DNA of 46,586 bases from Lingula anatina (taxonomy: Eukaryota; Brachiopoda; Lingulata; Lingulida; Lingulidae), in assembly GCF_001039355.2 (NCBI RefSeq), contig NW_019775147.1:113552-160137 (forward strand). The letters are read 5' to 3'. Position 1 is the stretch's first letter; each line of letters begins with the position of its first letter. Shown piece after piece: positions 32,473 to 43,688 of the stretch. Both the position numbers and the translations under genes were made by a program. The notes beneath the pieces are model-generated. The model made no database searches. It worked only from the letters and a program-made list of their open reading frames with translations, and was not told the origin of the DNA.

Positions 32473-33738
32473 CTTGTCAGTGATCTTCTCAGTGCAGGTG
32501 TCTTCTCTGTATCTTCAATGCCCTCAGCAAAACGAGCGTACGGCTATATCGTTATTGGTTAAATAAGGTTTAATACCACGGCTAGCGCTTCGGACATCAG
32601 GATAATTACACTTAAAATTCGCATATAGGCTGTTATTTATGCCTGTAATATACTCGTCAGCCACTGCATGCAACATACAAAACAAATTTTATCTCGGTTG
32701 TGCCTATATTTCTTGTTATGTAGCATACAGTGGACGACTCATGTTGTATCTGGTACATATTATGTCACACACAATGCGCCAGCAAAGCCTTACTGATGTG
32801 TCAGTCACGGCTCGTGAGTTCAAACTTGGACATAATAAGAGAAACGCTGAGCAAGATCAAAGGATAATCGGCTTAACGCGAGCTCTTCGCGAAACCATGT
32901 GCGTTCGAATGACGTGACCTCCCGTACAGGTAGCGAGCATATCGCAGTTGTCGATGACTTTTTGTGTCATTTTGGCAGGTAGTTCGCGATAACGTGAGTC
33001 AATCCTTCGGGTGGATGAGACAATAAACTTATAGAGATTAAGTGTAAATACAATTTTTTCTGTCAATTTGGAAGCTATGTGAGAATTTGATATGTTTGTT
33101 CATAGACGAATTCAAAATGCCCTAAAGGCAATCTTGTTTGTTGCCGTAAAATGAGCATTCAAAATTGTACAATTGTAGTGTAGTATACTTGTTTTCAGCT
33201 ATGATCCGATTGGAAAATATTTCTAGTGTCAAACTTTTCTCTCTATGTGAGAAATTAGCCTGAGACGCGGCAATAATAAAACCTTCAATCGTGTCTTGAA
33301 TTAAAATGACGCAATTCCTCTCCGATTTATTCAACTCACTGACATCGTTTTAGGTCTGGTATTTTTTACGTACCGTTTAGATAAAGATGGCATTTACACT
33401 GCTGTGTGCTATATGAATAGGTTTATGTTATTTTCTTAAGTGAGCCCGAATTATGGAATGATAATTAATATTTTTAACTCTCGATATGGGCTCTCGTTGC
33501 AATATGGCACCACACACGCATTCGTGACACACACACACACACAAAAAGAAAAAAAAAACGCACCTGTGGCCCTTAAATATTCTTTTATCAAAGTTGACAT
33601 AAACACTGATCTGAAGTATATCAGTTGGATCGATCTACGATCGATCTAGAACGATCTAGAACGAAAGATTCATTAGGAAGACACCCTTATACACAAGCAA
33701 TTACTTATAATTATGTTTATCTTTTTTTTTCTTTATAG
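32473..33738. other. Divergent intergenic region, unit 2
   Basis: Counterpart of 28252-30358 but about 0.84 kb shorter because two segments are missing. No coding exon seen. It carries a short (CA)n tract (33527-33542) and a GATCGATCTA transposon remnant (about 33622-33650). Confidence 0.55.
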
Positions 33739-33909
33739 CCATCTGCAGAAACGACTTCCGCAGCCACGACCAGAAAGGCGTCGTCCTACAAGTTCCTGTG
33801 TGTAGCCGTCACAGCGTTCCTCCTTCTGGCAGTGCTAGGGGGCGTTCTGCTAACGGTTTCCCTAACCACGCCTGCCCGGGACTGGCTCCACGCGGCAAAT
33901 GTGAAGGTA

Positions 33910-33952
<43 letters not shown>

Positions 33953-36531
33953 TTGTTTGCAACTAAAATAGTTGGATTGTACAGTAATATGAATAGAACA
34001 TTTCACTGGCAACTAAAATACATGTACAATACGATAAATAGGAATATTCACTGAATGAGAGTAAAATTGAATTAATAAAATTGTTAAATAAAATTATTAA
34101 GATGAAATACGCATTTTGTACTATGAGGGTATTAAAAAACACATGAAAATTAAGATTAATTTAAAACACACTATAAGTTACCCCAGTTTTTTTAAAGCAT
34201 TCGGTGTCCATGTTATGAATGTTTTTCAGATCCGATAGTTCTCAATTTGGGTACAATATATTTTTGACTTAGACGCAGAGTATGGGGCATGGTTTTTTTA
34301 TGTATTTGTCTCAGGCAAAAGCAGGAGTCTATGTCTCTGTTGGGCATATTGGGGAATAATTAGCTCGATGGGAAAGGATATGAAAATTTCAATCAATTTT
34401 GATCAAAGTTGAATAATTAGTGATTCTATCTCTGAAACTTCGTTAAAAAATCAACCCTCACTTTCGCTGCTCTCACTGAAACGAACACTAAACCGCACAC
34501 GAGATCTCTGTCGTTCTATTATGTGCTATGTTTTCGCTGTTCTTAATTTCAGAAATGTACGCTAAGATATAAAGGGCAAGGAATGGAGGAGAAACAAGAT
34601 ATTCAGATCAATTTAGTGGACGGCTGGGAAGCCATTCATACTCTAGGAACTGACGAGAGAACGGAGGCGTTCATTCTCCATGACTTTAAAGCGGTAGGTG
34701 GAGCGAAATGAAGCGTGTGAAGTGTTATACTTGTTCATAAAAGAATTTTTGTCATCTTAACATCCACATTCAACTTTATTTAATTTTTAACGATAATATA
34801 AATAAAAGCAAAACACTTTTTTCTTTCCTTGACTTAGGTTAAGTTTTAAAATATGTTTCTATATATAAAGTTAACGCACAGGAATTTCGACGATCGCGGA
34901 AAGTCATCTACAGTATATTCGCACGTTAATGGTCTTTTTGATGATGAAGCCCCCTGAAAAAGGTATGCCTGGTTTTTCATTTTTTTTTTTAAATTTCCAA
35001 TTTGTAGAGGAAGACGGTGGTTCGTTTTGCTGACGAGAACAAATGCCTTTTGCGAGACATGGCGCTGAGCATGGACGAGTCAACCTTGCGGGAAGCGGAA
35101 AAAATTAGCGAGAGTGCAGATGTATGTGGTGTTTTTTAATCTTATATTTAAAATGTGGGTCAATTTATTTCACTTGATAAAAGTGAAACTGTTTTAAGTG
35201 TTGAAGGCTTACTCTAGGAGCTAGTTAAGAGATAAACGTATCCATTTTTTTCAAGTTGACCACACCTTGCCGAAGGACTCGGACTGAGGTGTCCCACGTT
35301 TTGAGAGAAAGAAAATAATGTACACGCAATTTATCTTAAATATAAAATCGGTCCAAGTCATTGTCATCAATACAATATGTTTTGCTCTGCTTTTTCCAAT
35401 AATGTCATGCCCTGTTTTTTTTTTTTTTTTCATTTCAACAGAAGATCGATTACGTTACACAAACCAACCAGGAGTATTTCAGAGTTGGAAAAAGATCAGA
35501 AAACCAAGGCAATCTCAGCTCCGCTATTTCAGAGTTTTGCGGGGATTATGAAGTGCGAACATTAGAAAAGGTTCCAGGGGATGGAGTCGATAGCTTAGGT
35601 ACGTTTTTTTTAATATAAGGAATGTTCACACGAAACTATCGGACTAGGTAATAAGTATTCTCGCTGAAGTTTTGAGTAGAATACAGAAAAGCTGGTGATT
35701 ACACGAGTGCGATGGAAACAAGAGGAGGCGTGTTAGTCTGTTAATCTGATTGAATTCAGCAAGAGAGTCCCTATGGAGATAGTTCGAACTACCTAATACT
35801 ATGGTTGCATCGTGAACGCACCCCTGGAGAGAGCACTGCAATATTTTAGTACTGATGTTTTTTTTCTAATGTGAATAGATGATAAAAAATAACGAGGTTT
35901 TTGCACAGTATGTCGCTGTCATTAAAAATATAAGCCGAGTCCGTTTCTTCTCTCCTGATTTTTTGGGGTTCTTCAAAGGCATTTTGAATTCCAACACTTA
36001 AGATAACTCCACACGAGTCAAAGCCCATATTTGAATCACATTCCATGGTCTGTTATAACTTCTTGGTACGACATTGCCCTTAAATATTTCCCATAACGTT
36101 CACTTCCAGTTGCCCACCGTCAGCGCCGTATGGCTGAGGGCTGCTTTACACAAAGTGCCTGCAAGAGGAAAGAAACTTGCAGCATCAGGACGGAAAAATA
36201 CTGCAAGAGAACCGTGCCACTCAATCAAATAGTTGGGAACCGCAGAAGAAATGGCGGCAGACCTGGAGGTCGGGGTCAAGGTCGCAGGCAAGGTGGAGGT
36301 CGTGTTCTAGGTGGAGGTCGCAGGCAAGGCCAAGGTCAGGGTCGTGGGAGAGGAAGGGGTGCCGGTAGGCAAGATAGAGGGATCGGCAGAAAGGTACTTG
36401 TGCCGGTATATAGACGTCCGTATGTGGTAAGAGGAAAACGCCAAGCCGTCGAGCTGCCGTGTGCGTTGTACGATTTCCACGACGTGAAAGACTGCATCAC
36501 AGTGGAGGAGTGCGAAGAGATTTGTACTTGA
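33739..36531 (+). CDS. BRICHOS-domain type II membrane precursor with cationic C-terminus
   Basis: Exons 33739-33906, 34553-34693, 35008-35121, 35442-35598 and 36110-36531 join in frame (1002 nt, 333 residues plus stop). The start exon is missing; the first exon enters in phase 0. A basic juxtamembrane stretch (TTRKASSYKF) is followed by one TM segment (about residues 19-42). Then comes a BRICHOS domain: strand-rich KQDIQINLVDGWEAIHTLG, DFKA..TVVRFADENKCLLRDM, and the closing SSAISEFCGDYEV with the second conserved Cys. Next is a furin-like site RQRR (36119-36130). The released part would have eight Cys in two groups (CFTQSACKRKETC..YC and LPC..DCITVEECEEIC) around a Gly/Arg/Gln-rich segment (about 36238-36390) and further basic sites (VRGKR). 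BRICHOS proproteins such as chondromodulin and polychaete antimicrobial precursors share this TM-BRICHOS-cleavage-product plan. The mature function is unknown. Confidence 0.85.
33912..33951. repeat. (TAA)n microsatellite, unit 2
   Basis: Allelic or duplicated counterpart of 30537-30581. Confidence 0.9.
36110..36531 (+). other. Furin-like site and Cys/Gly-Arg-rich product region
   Basis: The last BRICHOS-gene exon. It begins with VAHRQRR and continues with four Cys in the next 30 residues. About 55 residues made almost only of G, R and Q follow (repeats such as GGRGQGRRQ and GGGRRQGQGQ), then KVLVPVYRRPYVVRGKR and a Cys-rich end. The repeat looks like expansion of a GGTCGxxGGxCAAGG-type unit on the coding strand. 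Cleavage at RQRR and at VRGKR is inferred from proprotein convertase specificity. Confidence 0.75.
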
Positions 36532-37709
36532 GACGGGATACACTCAAGTATCTAAAGTAATTGGCCAAATTTACAACCATTTGAGCCGGGGACTAATAGA
36601 TCCGTGAAAGTTATACTTGAAAGTTATCTGCATCACCCCCTAACAGACAGTAAATAGATTTCCTGCTGTGATAACGAGGCAAGATGACAAATGGGTCAGC
36701 CATATTGATACACGTATCAGTTAGTCCGCGGATCAACTTTGGTTGTGAATGCAGCATTATAGTCGTAAAAAAGCTTGTTTGCCTTCTCATATAAAAAAAT
36801 TAAAATTACCTTACATCACTCTGCAGACACATTTAGACTTCAAATATAATAATTTCTGCTTCATCTTTTTATTGAATGACGTCGGTGCTGTTGCTCACAG
36901 TAATGACAATATGGACCAAAGAAACAAACACGACGATAAGCAGTTAGTATGTGGACATCAAGACGTCTTGTATAAAATGACGTCATTTGTAGCACTGATG
37001 CCACATTGAGGCACAAAGCGCAACGTTCTATGAAATATTATAAACTCTGGTACACAGGAGCTGTATTCTCAAACGCTTGCAAGTCATCATGTCTCTTTAT
37101 TTCAAAAAACTGATTTCTCTAAAAAGTAATCGTTAACAATTCCGACTGACGAGAGATGAAAGCGAATTTGTATTTTGAATAAAATATTGTTACTATATAT
37201 GTGTAATAAATTTATTGGGAGGAAGAGGGCTCTTGAGCTGGCCGCGTAATTGTCGGAAGAGCTAATTAACCAAGCCCTCTTATCCCGTGGTTATAGTCAC
37301 GTGACATTGGCCATCGAAAAGGCCAGCTGTGGAATAGCCAGAACGAACACTTCGCAATCTTGTATGAGCAGCAATAACAACAGCGTTTAAAATAAGTACT
37401 TCCAAACATGTTGTAAGCGCAAGCAAGCAGAGCTGGTAAGTACAATTAACATCCGACCCCCAACTCCTCCTACAAATCACTGGACGGCGTTTTCCTTATG
37501 CCCACCTGTGCCACGTGTAAACATTACATTGTATCAGTTACCGACACGGCGTTTTTTTTATGCCATAGTTATCATCAGCTTATTTTCTAGAATGATGTGT
37601 TTTTTCTTCAGTCAACAGCTAAAATTGAAATAACTTTTACCTCCAATATTTCGATGTTTATCAGGACATCTTCAGGGAATGAGCCTCTACTCAGGAAATA
37701 TACTTGACA

Positions 37710-37733
37710 CCCCCCCCCCCCCCCCCCCCCCCC
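37710..37733. repeat. Poly-C tract
   Basis: About 24 consecutive C. Confidence 0.9.
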
Positions 37734-38966
37734 ACCTATTGTCTTAAGAAAGGGAGGTAGAGGTCAGGAGGGAAATTCTTCTCTGACTTATTTTCATCTA
37801 CTTTTGCTATTAATATAAAACAAAACAAGTACTCAGGCACGGTCAGCTCACCATTCCTATCCTCCATTTCAATAGCAGCTAACGTAAACTTATTTCTGGC
37901 ATAACCAAGTTATTTTGAACAATAAATAAATTTGCTAAGACACTTTCTTCACGGTCGTTCCTCGACCTTCATTTTTCTGTGATAAAAGCATATACTTCTT
38001 GTGTACATTCACTTTTCTTGAATTGCTTAAAACCTACAGAACGACATACCCCGTTCTTGAAATAACCCAGTATTTTGAGTATTTTGGGAGCAATACATAA
38101 ATTAACAGAACATGTTCTCGTTTGAAATTCAAAAATCCCAAAGCATGATTTAGGTTATTCATGCAAAATATGTGTTTGAAAGTGATCTCAGGGTTTAAAA
38201 TGTTTAACTAATTCGTAAAAAAATTGAACATATAGTATATTTAAAACAGTGTTATCATTCACGAAACTAATCTTATTCAAAAACGCTCTCTCTGTAATTC
38301 AAAGGTGACAGTAGATTTAATTTCATAACTGTTCATTCGGTCTCCATGACAAAAGCAAAGATACGTCTCGTGTTATCAAATCACACAACTGAATGTAAAT
38401 ATGCGTGCTGACATTTAGTCACCATCCGAAAGTGAAACAGAAACGTAGCGCTTCGTCACACAAGGAAGTAATTAGTTAACACTTACAAACCGGAAGTAAT
38501 CAAAGAAAACGAAAGAGATTTTGCGATAGCGTGTATGTAGACAAATGCCATAATAGTTCTTGCTGGACTTTGAAAATTAACTTTAAACTATTAAACTGGA
38601 ATGATAACGGTATTTTTGAATACTTAACAAATGACAAAATGAGTCTAAAATTTCCTTTAGCTGCCCATTGGGACATCCTATGTAATTTTCCCTACAAAAT
38701 CTCATTGCTATAGAATTTACAGTATATATTCAAGTTAAACCCCCATGCTTGAAAAAAATTAATATTTTCAAAACGTTAACTATATTAAATACTTTCACCA
38801 GAGTGGAAGCCATGAAGTCCTTATAATGCAACACCATCTAGGTAAAATGAAGTGGTTCTCTTACTATAATTTGCTGTTTTAGCCGTTAAAAACTCATTAC
38901 TTTTTTGACAAAATCAATACAAATAGTGTCACATATTCTGTTGTAAAAGCACCAGTCCCACCACTA

Positions 38967-39002
38967 AGGGGGGTGGGGGATGGGGGGTGGTAAAAATGGG
39001 GG
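38967..39002 (+). repeat. G-rich tract, possible G-quadruplex
   Basis: G runs of 6, 5, 6 and 5 separated by one to a few bases (plus a GG), about 180 bp past the end of the lipase gene. On the lipase strand it is C-rich and downstream of the stop. Confidence 0.5.
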
Positions 39003-39182
39003 CCTATGCCGTATTGCACATCCGTTCCTTGGACTGTAATGTACAGATAAAAACGCGTTGCACTTTAACCAAATCTTAAAATTTTTTGTCCATTTTTATG
39101 TCTATTAATTGGGCAATATCACTTATTAAGTCAGTCAATCTCGTGTGCGCGTCTGCTTAGGAAAGTATTCTACTTGTCAGAA

Positions 39183-40337
39183 TTACAAAATATTGCATCC
39201 CCATGCCGACGGTGTATCACTTGACGTCTCCGACGTTGCCGGCGCCCATGGTATCGTCGGATTTGTCCTGATAAAGTACAGACCACGGTCACAAAAGCTT
39301 TGGTCGGCGTAACAACCCATCTCAGCCCAGTTTTCGGTCGTCTTCAATTTTTTAACCGGCTTCTCAAACGCTGGCGTCCCATCAAGAATCTGGTTGGTCA
39401 TGAACTTCCCTTTGTTTTTAATGCTCCAGTTAAACAGCTGAACCGCCCTATGGTGTTGCGCAGATGTCTGAAAGGGTGCTACGCCCGGCTGTTCATACCC
39501 GTAATTTGGATAAAAATCGATCGTTCCGAGCGGTATAAGAGTACCAAAGTGATTAACTAATGCATCGGCCACGGACAGTTCGCCTTCAATTTGCCGGAGG
39601 ACGCTAACCTGTCTCTTCTCGCCGTTCTTTACGTTAGTCTCATAGCCGTCGGTATGGATGACGTCCACCATTGCGGCGTCTGTAGGGCGAAGACGCTTGT
39701 CGACGTCGAGATATTTCTCGAACAGCGGGCCGGCGGGGTCTAGTCCCGTAACACGGTGGATGGCGCCTTTACTGTGCCTGCCAGCTGAGCCGACCAGGTG
39801 GGCGCCCAGGCTGTGCCCTACCGACCAAATTTTCATCTCGGGGAACTTGGACCGTACGCCGTCAGCCACTTCTCCCAACCACGCCCCCACCGTGGCTGTG
39901 TCCGCCGCGGCCCAGGGATAGATCACCGTATCGGCTCCCCGGCTCCAGTCTACTAAGACCACAGTCTGATCGGGGTTTTCTTCCAGTAAGTTGTCCTTGG
40001 CCTCAACCAGCCAGCCGGAGTGGGCGTTGTCCCTGTAGCCATGCACAATAAAGACCAACTTACTGGTCGCCAGGAAGCCATCTTGTCTCATTTTGTCCAC
40101 GGTTTCAGCGACAGTGGTTTGGTACTCAACCTTCAGCTCTCCCTGGTCATGTTTGTTGAGGAAGAGGGTCGGTTTTATTTTATCTACAGGTGCCCCGCTT
40201 GCTATCTCCTGAATAAGTTTCTCCTCCATTTGCTTGGTCTTGTATTTGCGGCTATCAAAAATCTGATCCCGTTTAGCCGAAAGTTTTCTTCCAATGCTGG
40301 CGAAGCAAGGACACGATAAACATAGTCTGTCACACAT
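39183..40337 (-). CDS. Pancreatic-lipase-family protein without signal peptide
   Basis: Intronless, 384 codons. Family hallmarks: oxyanion-side strand FIVHGY (96-101), nucleophile elbow GHSLGAH (174-180, Ser176), catalytic Asp200 in GLDPAG, and catalytic His295 in SAQHHRAVQLF. A complete triad suggests an active carboxylester/phospholipase A1-type hydrolase. The C-terminal PLAT domain of vertebrate pancreatic lipase is absent. The N-terminus is MCDRLCLSCPCF, Cys-rich and not a signal peptide. An in-frame TGA lies four codons upstream of the ATG and no acceptor intervenes, so the start is probably right. The C-terminus is CNIL, which fits a CAAX prenylation box (Leu favours geranylgeranylation). 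Secreted relatives have neither feature, so a cytosolic, membrane-tethered form is inferred. An unseen upstream exon coding a signal peptide is the alternative. Confidence 0.88.
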   Translation of the reverse strand: MCDRLCLSCPCFASIGRKLSAKRDQIFDSRKYKTKQMEEKLIQEIASGAPVDKIKPTLFLNKHDQGELKVEYQTTVAETVDKMRQDGFLATSKLVFIVHGYRDNAHSGWLVEAKDNLLEENPDQTVVLVDWSRGADTVIYPWAAADTATVGAWLGEVADGVRSKFPEMKIWSVGHSLGAHLVGSAGRHSKGAIHRVTGLDPAGPLFEKYLDVDKRLRPTDAAMVDVIHTDGYETNVKNGEKRQVSVLRQIEGELSVADALVNHFGTLIPLGTIDFYPNYGYEQPGVAPFQTSAQHHRAVQLFNWSIKNKGKFMTNQILDGTPAFEKPVKKLKTTENWAEMGCYADQSFCDRGLYFIRTNPTIPWAPATSETSSDTPSAWGCNIL

Positions 40338-41980
40338 AGAGAGTGTTCATTAAGTGCAGGAGACAAATATTAAATCAGAATACACGACTCGTCTTCATAT
40401 AGTGTTGTGAAGGCGGATGTTGCGAAGAAGAAAGGAAATGTGTTTTTCCCTCACTCACGAGGTAGTCACGAGACGTAAAACGAAACGCCTCCGAAGTCCA
40501 GGGTCACTTAGCGAACACGTATAGGCTTCACTAATCCAAGAAGTTCTTGACTAATCCAAGTCTTCAAAACTGATACAATTATTTTGATATCGAATAGTAA
40601 AATATTGATTCTGGTCTGTCACATGAGGGCCGCCCACATCTGAATGTGAAAGTATAAGTACAGAAATAAACCACAGATGCCGCAGCCTATTTCAACTTTA
40701 TATTGTAGGCTATATACGGTAGATATTGAAAGAGAAACTGCGGGCACTTGTCCAAATGACCTCCTTTATCTCCCCCGAAGGTATATAAATCTATGCAAGC
40801 AGTATACACATCTCGAATCTCAACACCTCTGTCGTTGATTCATATATATGTATAAAATGCCACAGGTAACTGCGTCCCCTACTTGACCCCGTGTGATCTC
40901 GCTTAATTGACAAAGCTTGAAATAGTCGCCCTATAGTTCGGCACGCGTGGTCATAAATGATGTATCATAAATATAGCGTTGATAGCCACTTTTCAGTAAC
41001 TTTTTAGCAATATAACGACTCACTCCTTTGCTTCGGGCGGGATATATTGACTGACCCACTTGTGCTCAATAAGTTTCAAACTTTGTCTGCAGTCTCGTCG
41101 ATGGTATATTGACTAAGTGTGCAGTGATGCCTATACTATCATGTACTATAGGCTACTAGTACACACACTATATATTTATATGGCAGACACGCAGGGTAGA
41201 GTCAGAGTGTGTCTATGTACCGTTGACTGTCACCTTATAGGAGTCATGTGCAACACAGTCCCCCTTGTACAGTAACTCCCTTCCTTGATTTTGACCCACT
41301 TACGTCTCACTTACTCTAACCTGTATGAATTTAATGCAGGGTGGACTCCTTGTGTCACGCGACTCTTTGTGTTCCTTACGACCCTCCTAAATACAATCTG
41401 GCATCAGATTCTCCCAGAGGCCAGCAAGAGCACAAGTCTTGTTACAAATCCAATTCAACATATATACAACACTATATACACAATGTAGCAGCGCCTATAT
41501 ACATGTATATGACCCCTGCATTGTGCATTGTATGTTAACTGCCATATAGGTCACTCCACATGTAGGTCACATAGATTGCACCCCATGCCCGCATTCGTTT
41601 TAAACATAAGTATTGCCACTGATGTGTAGCAATCTCCCCTTAACAGCTGCTCTTTAGTGGAATTTACGGGCCGCACTTTGGTGTGATTATGATATTAGCT
41701 TATGCTACTTTAATAAAGCAAAGTTAACATGAGAACTCAGAAAGTAATCCGAAATGTGATCTTTTCTGTGAGTGTGAATTCTGCAATAGGCCTATATATA
41801 CAACGGAGGTATAGGGGTAAAATTTTCTAACACCACGAAAGTAACTGAAAAGGAAAGATTAACACTTTTGCCGGCTGATTATAAAAATTCATCATCTTTA
41901 ATACATTTACATACATACCTGTCAACAATGACAATAGATGGAAAATGAGATTTCCATTAACGCCCCATGTCTCCCACCCC

Positions 41981-42031
41981 GACACACACACACACACACA
42001 CATACAGACACACACAAACACACACACACAC
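41981..42031. repeat. (CA)n microsatellite
   Basis: Imperfect CA tract interrupted by CATACAGA and CAAACA words. Confidence 0.9.
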
Positions 42032-42971
42032 AAAGAAAATATGCGCTAATATCTTTTAATCTCGAAATTAACTGTTTTTTTATGCTGTAGTAAGAAATTT
42101 TAAAATGTATTGGCAGTTTGCTATAATCAAATTACACTTAAAATAACCACACAAAATAAGAAAGAAAACCCAAATCATCTAGTAAGCAATTTATTACATT
42201 AAAAATAACGTCCGTACAATATTGATAACATATCTTGTAAAGAATTTAATGGGCTTTTTTACAGCTTTGACATAGCAACAGCCTGTTTTAAGTCAATATG
42301 TAAAACATGATAATGTTTGCACACCGAGATATGTTCGTGTCCATCTTGTCGTTTTCGCAGGGGATAGCTTGGCTGATTGCACACCTCATATCAGGTACAT
42401 GTTACAAACACGTCGTTAGCCGTATTTTTATATGCTTATGGGGAATATTTAGAAGGTCTTTAGTTGATTGTTCCTCTTAATGTGCCAATTATCACACATT
42501 ATAGAGATTAAATATTTTTTTCTTGAATTATAAAATCCAAGTATCTCTTTCGTAATCTGGACAACATTTATTGAACTCATACCTAGACACATGGATAGGT
42601 ATTTTACTTACTCTTAATAGTGAACAGATGCACAAAAAATGTTTTTTCTTTTTAACAATATAAGCAAAGTCAAGCAGTCAAAACTGAATTGGAGATATAA
42701 TCATATTTACATACATCTCAAGTATATTAGTTTGCCAAAAAAGCCTGTGAAATCAAAAGGTTATGATGAACAACATATCACAGGTAATCTGTAGCTTCAA
42801 ACTATTTAACAAACGCCACAATACAAAGCATATAAAGCATCTAAAATTATACCACAAGGCATATCTCCGTTTATTAGATCTTAGGGCATATGCATCTCTC
42901 TCTCAAAACTCAGCGTGGGCACCTACGTATCCAGTGGATGACGTGTCCCCACCTTTAAGCTTCTGAATGAC

Positions 42972-43009
42972 ACCCCCCCCCCCCAAAAAAAAAAAAAAAA
43001 AAAAAAAAA
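42972..43009. repeat. Poly-C/poly-A tract
   Basis: About 13 C followed by about 24 A. It could be the tail of an old retroposed insertion but no body is recognisable upstream. Confidence 0.8.
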
Positions 43010-43688
43010 ACAAAACAAACAACAATGATTAAATAAAGTAAGTATGGAAAGCAAAAGCAGTTAATTTTTCCAAATTATTTTTCCAAATACAACTTTTCCC
43101 GAGGGTAAAAAACGGCAGAACACTTAGCCTAATCTTCCAGTGGTTACATACATGTACAATGTACAAAAAGTTTAAGTTTGATTATCATGTGTCATTAGGA
43201 AATAAAAGTTTTGATCATAGTGCATATAATTAAAATACGTAATTTGGCCAGGAGGATTACAAGTAGCACACGGAATTCAAGTTGATATTAAGGAATTAAG
43301 CCATACATGACTTACAGCATAATTATATTGGTGGTGTACATGTATACTCAAAACCATGAGTGGCTATATACACGAAGCAAGTCAGAAGGAATAATATCTG
43401 CATGGAAGTACATATATGGCTGTTGTAATCTAAAATATCTGCTCACATTTTATTAAGATCACTATGCAACGAGATCTCATTCCAAACAATCACAAAATAA
43501 ATAAATAGAAATAAAAATACACATCTCGAGCAGGGCCATAGGATGATTATTGAATTAAGTAAGTATTTAAGTCAACAATCAATTTATAAGGCCTAACACA
43601 CTGAGACAATCCTATGATGTTTGTCGAGTTTGCGTCTTGTGTATGCTCATTAATGGCGCTGAATAAGTGACGACGGAGCGAGATCCAC

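Larger units (their letters stand above)
32134..35515. repeat. Direct duplication, unit 2 (probable haplotype 2)
   Basis: Near-identical repeat of 27913-32132, continuing past it into the rest of the BRICHOS gene. Differences are scattered substitutions, microsatellite length changes, two deletions (see unit 1) and a small insertion near 32484-32496, the pattern expected between alleles. Confidence 0.85.
36532..39182. other. Intergenic DNA, no gene seen
   Basis: AT-rich DNA. AATAAA hexamers at 37178-37183 and 37205-37210 could end the BRICHOS mRNA. A C run of about 24 lies at 37710-37733. A G-rich tract (38967-39002) has four or more runs of at least four G. An isolated donor-like CTG|GTAAGT at 37433 has no partner. 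No protein domain was recognised. Confidence 0.6.
40338..43688. other. Intergenic DNA, no gene seen
   Basis: No coding exon recognised on either strand. It contains a (CA)n tract (41981-42031) and a C run joined to poly-A (42972-43009). The part just upstream of 43689 would be 3' UTR of the ankyrin-TIR gene; TTTATT at 43449-43454 is one possible poly(A) signal for it. Confidence 0.6.

Noticed and set aside
37320-37434. Possible non-coding first exon with donor CTG|GTAAGT
   Set aside because: No plus-strand gene follows that it could join.
41285-41538. Overlapping 65-67 codon frames
   Set aside because: No similarity to known domains, no splice context, and they overlap each other in different frames.
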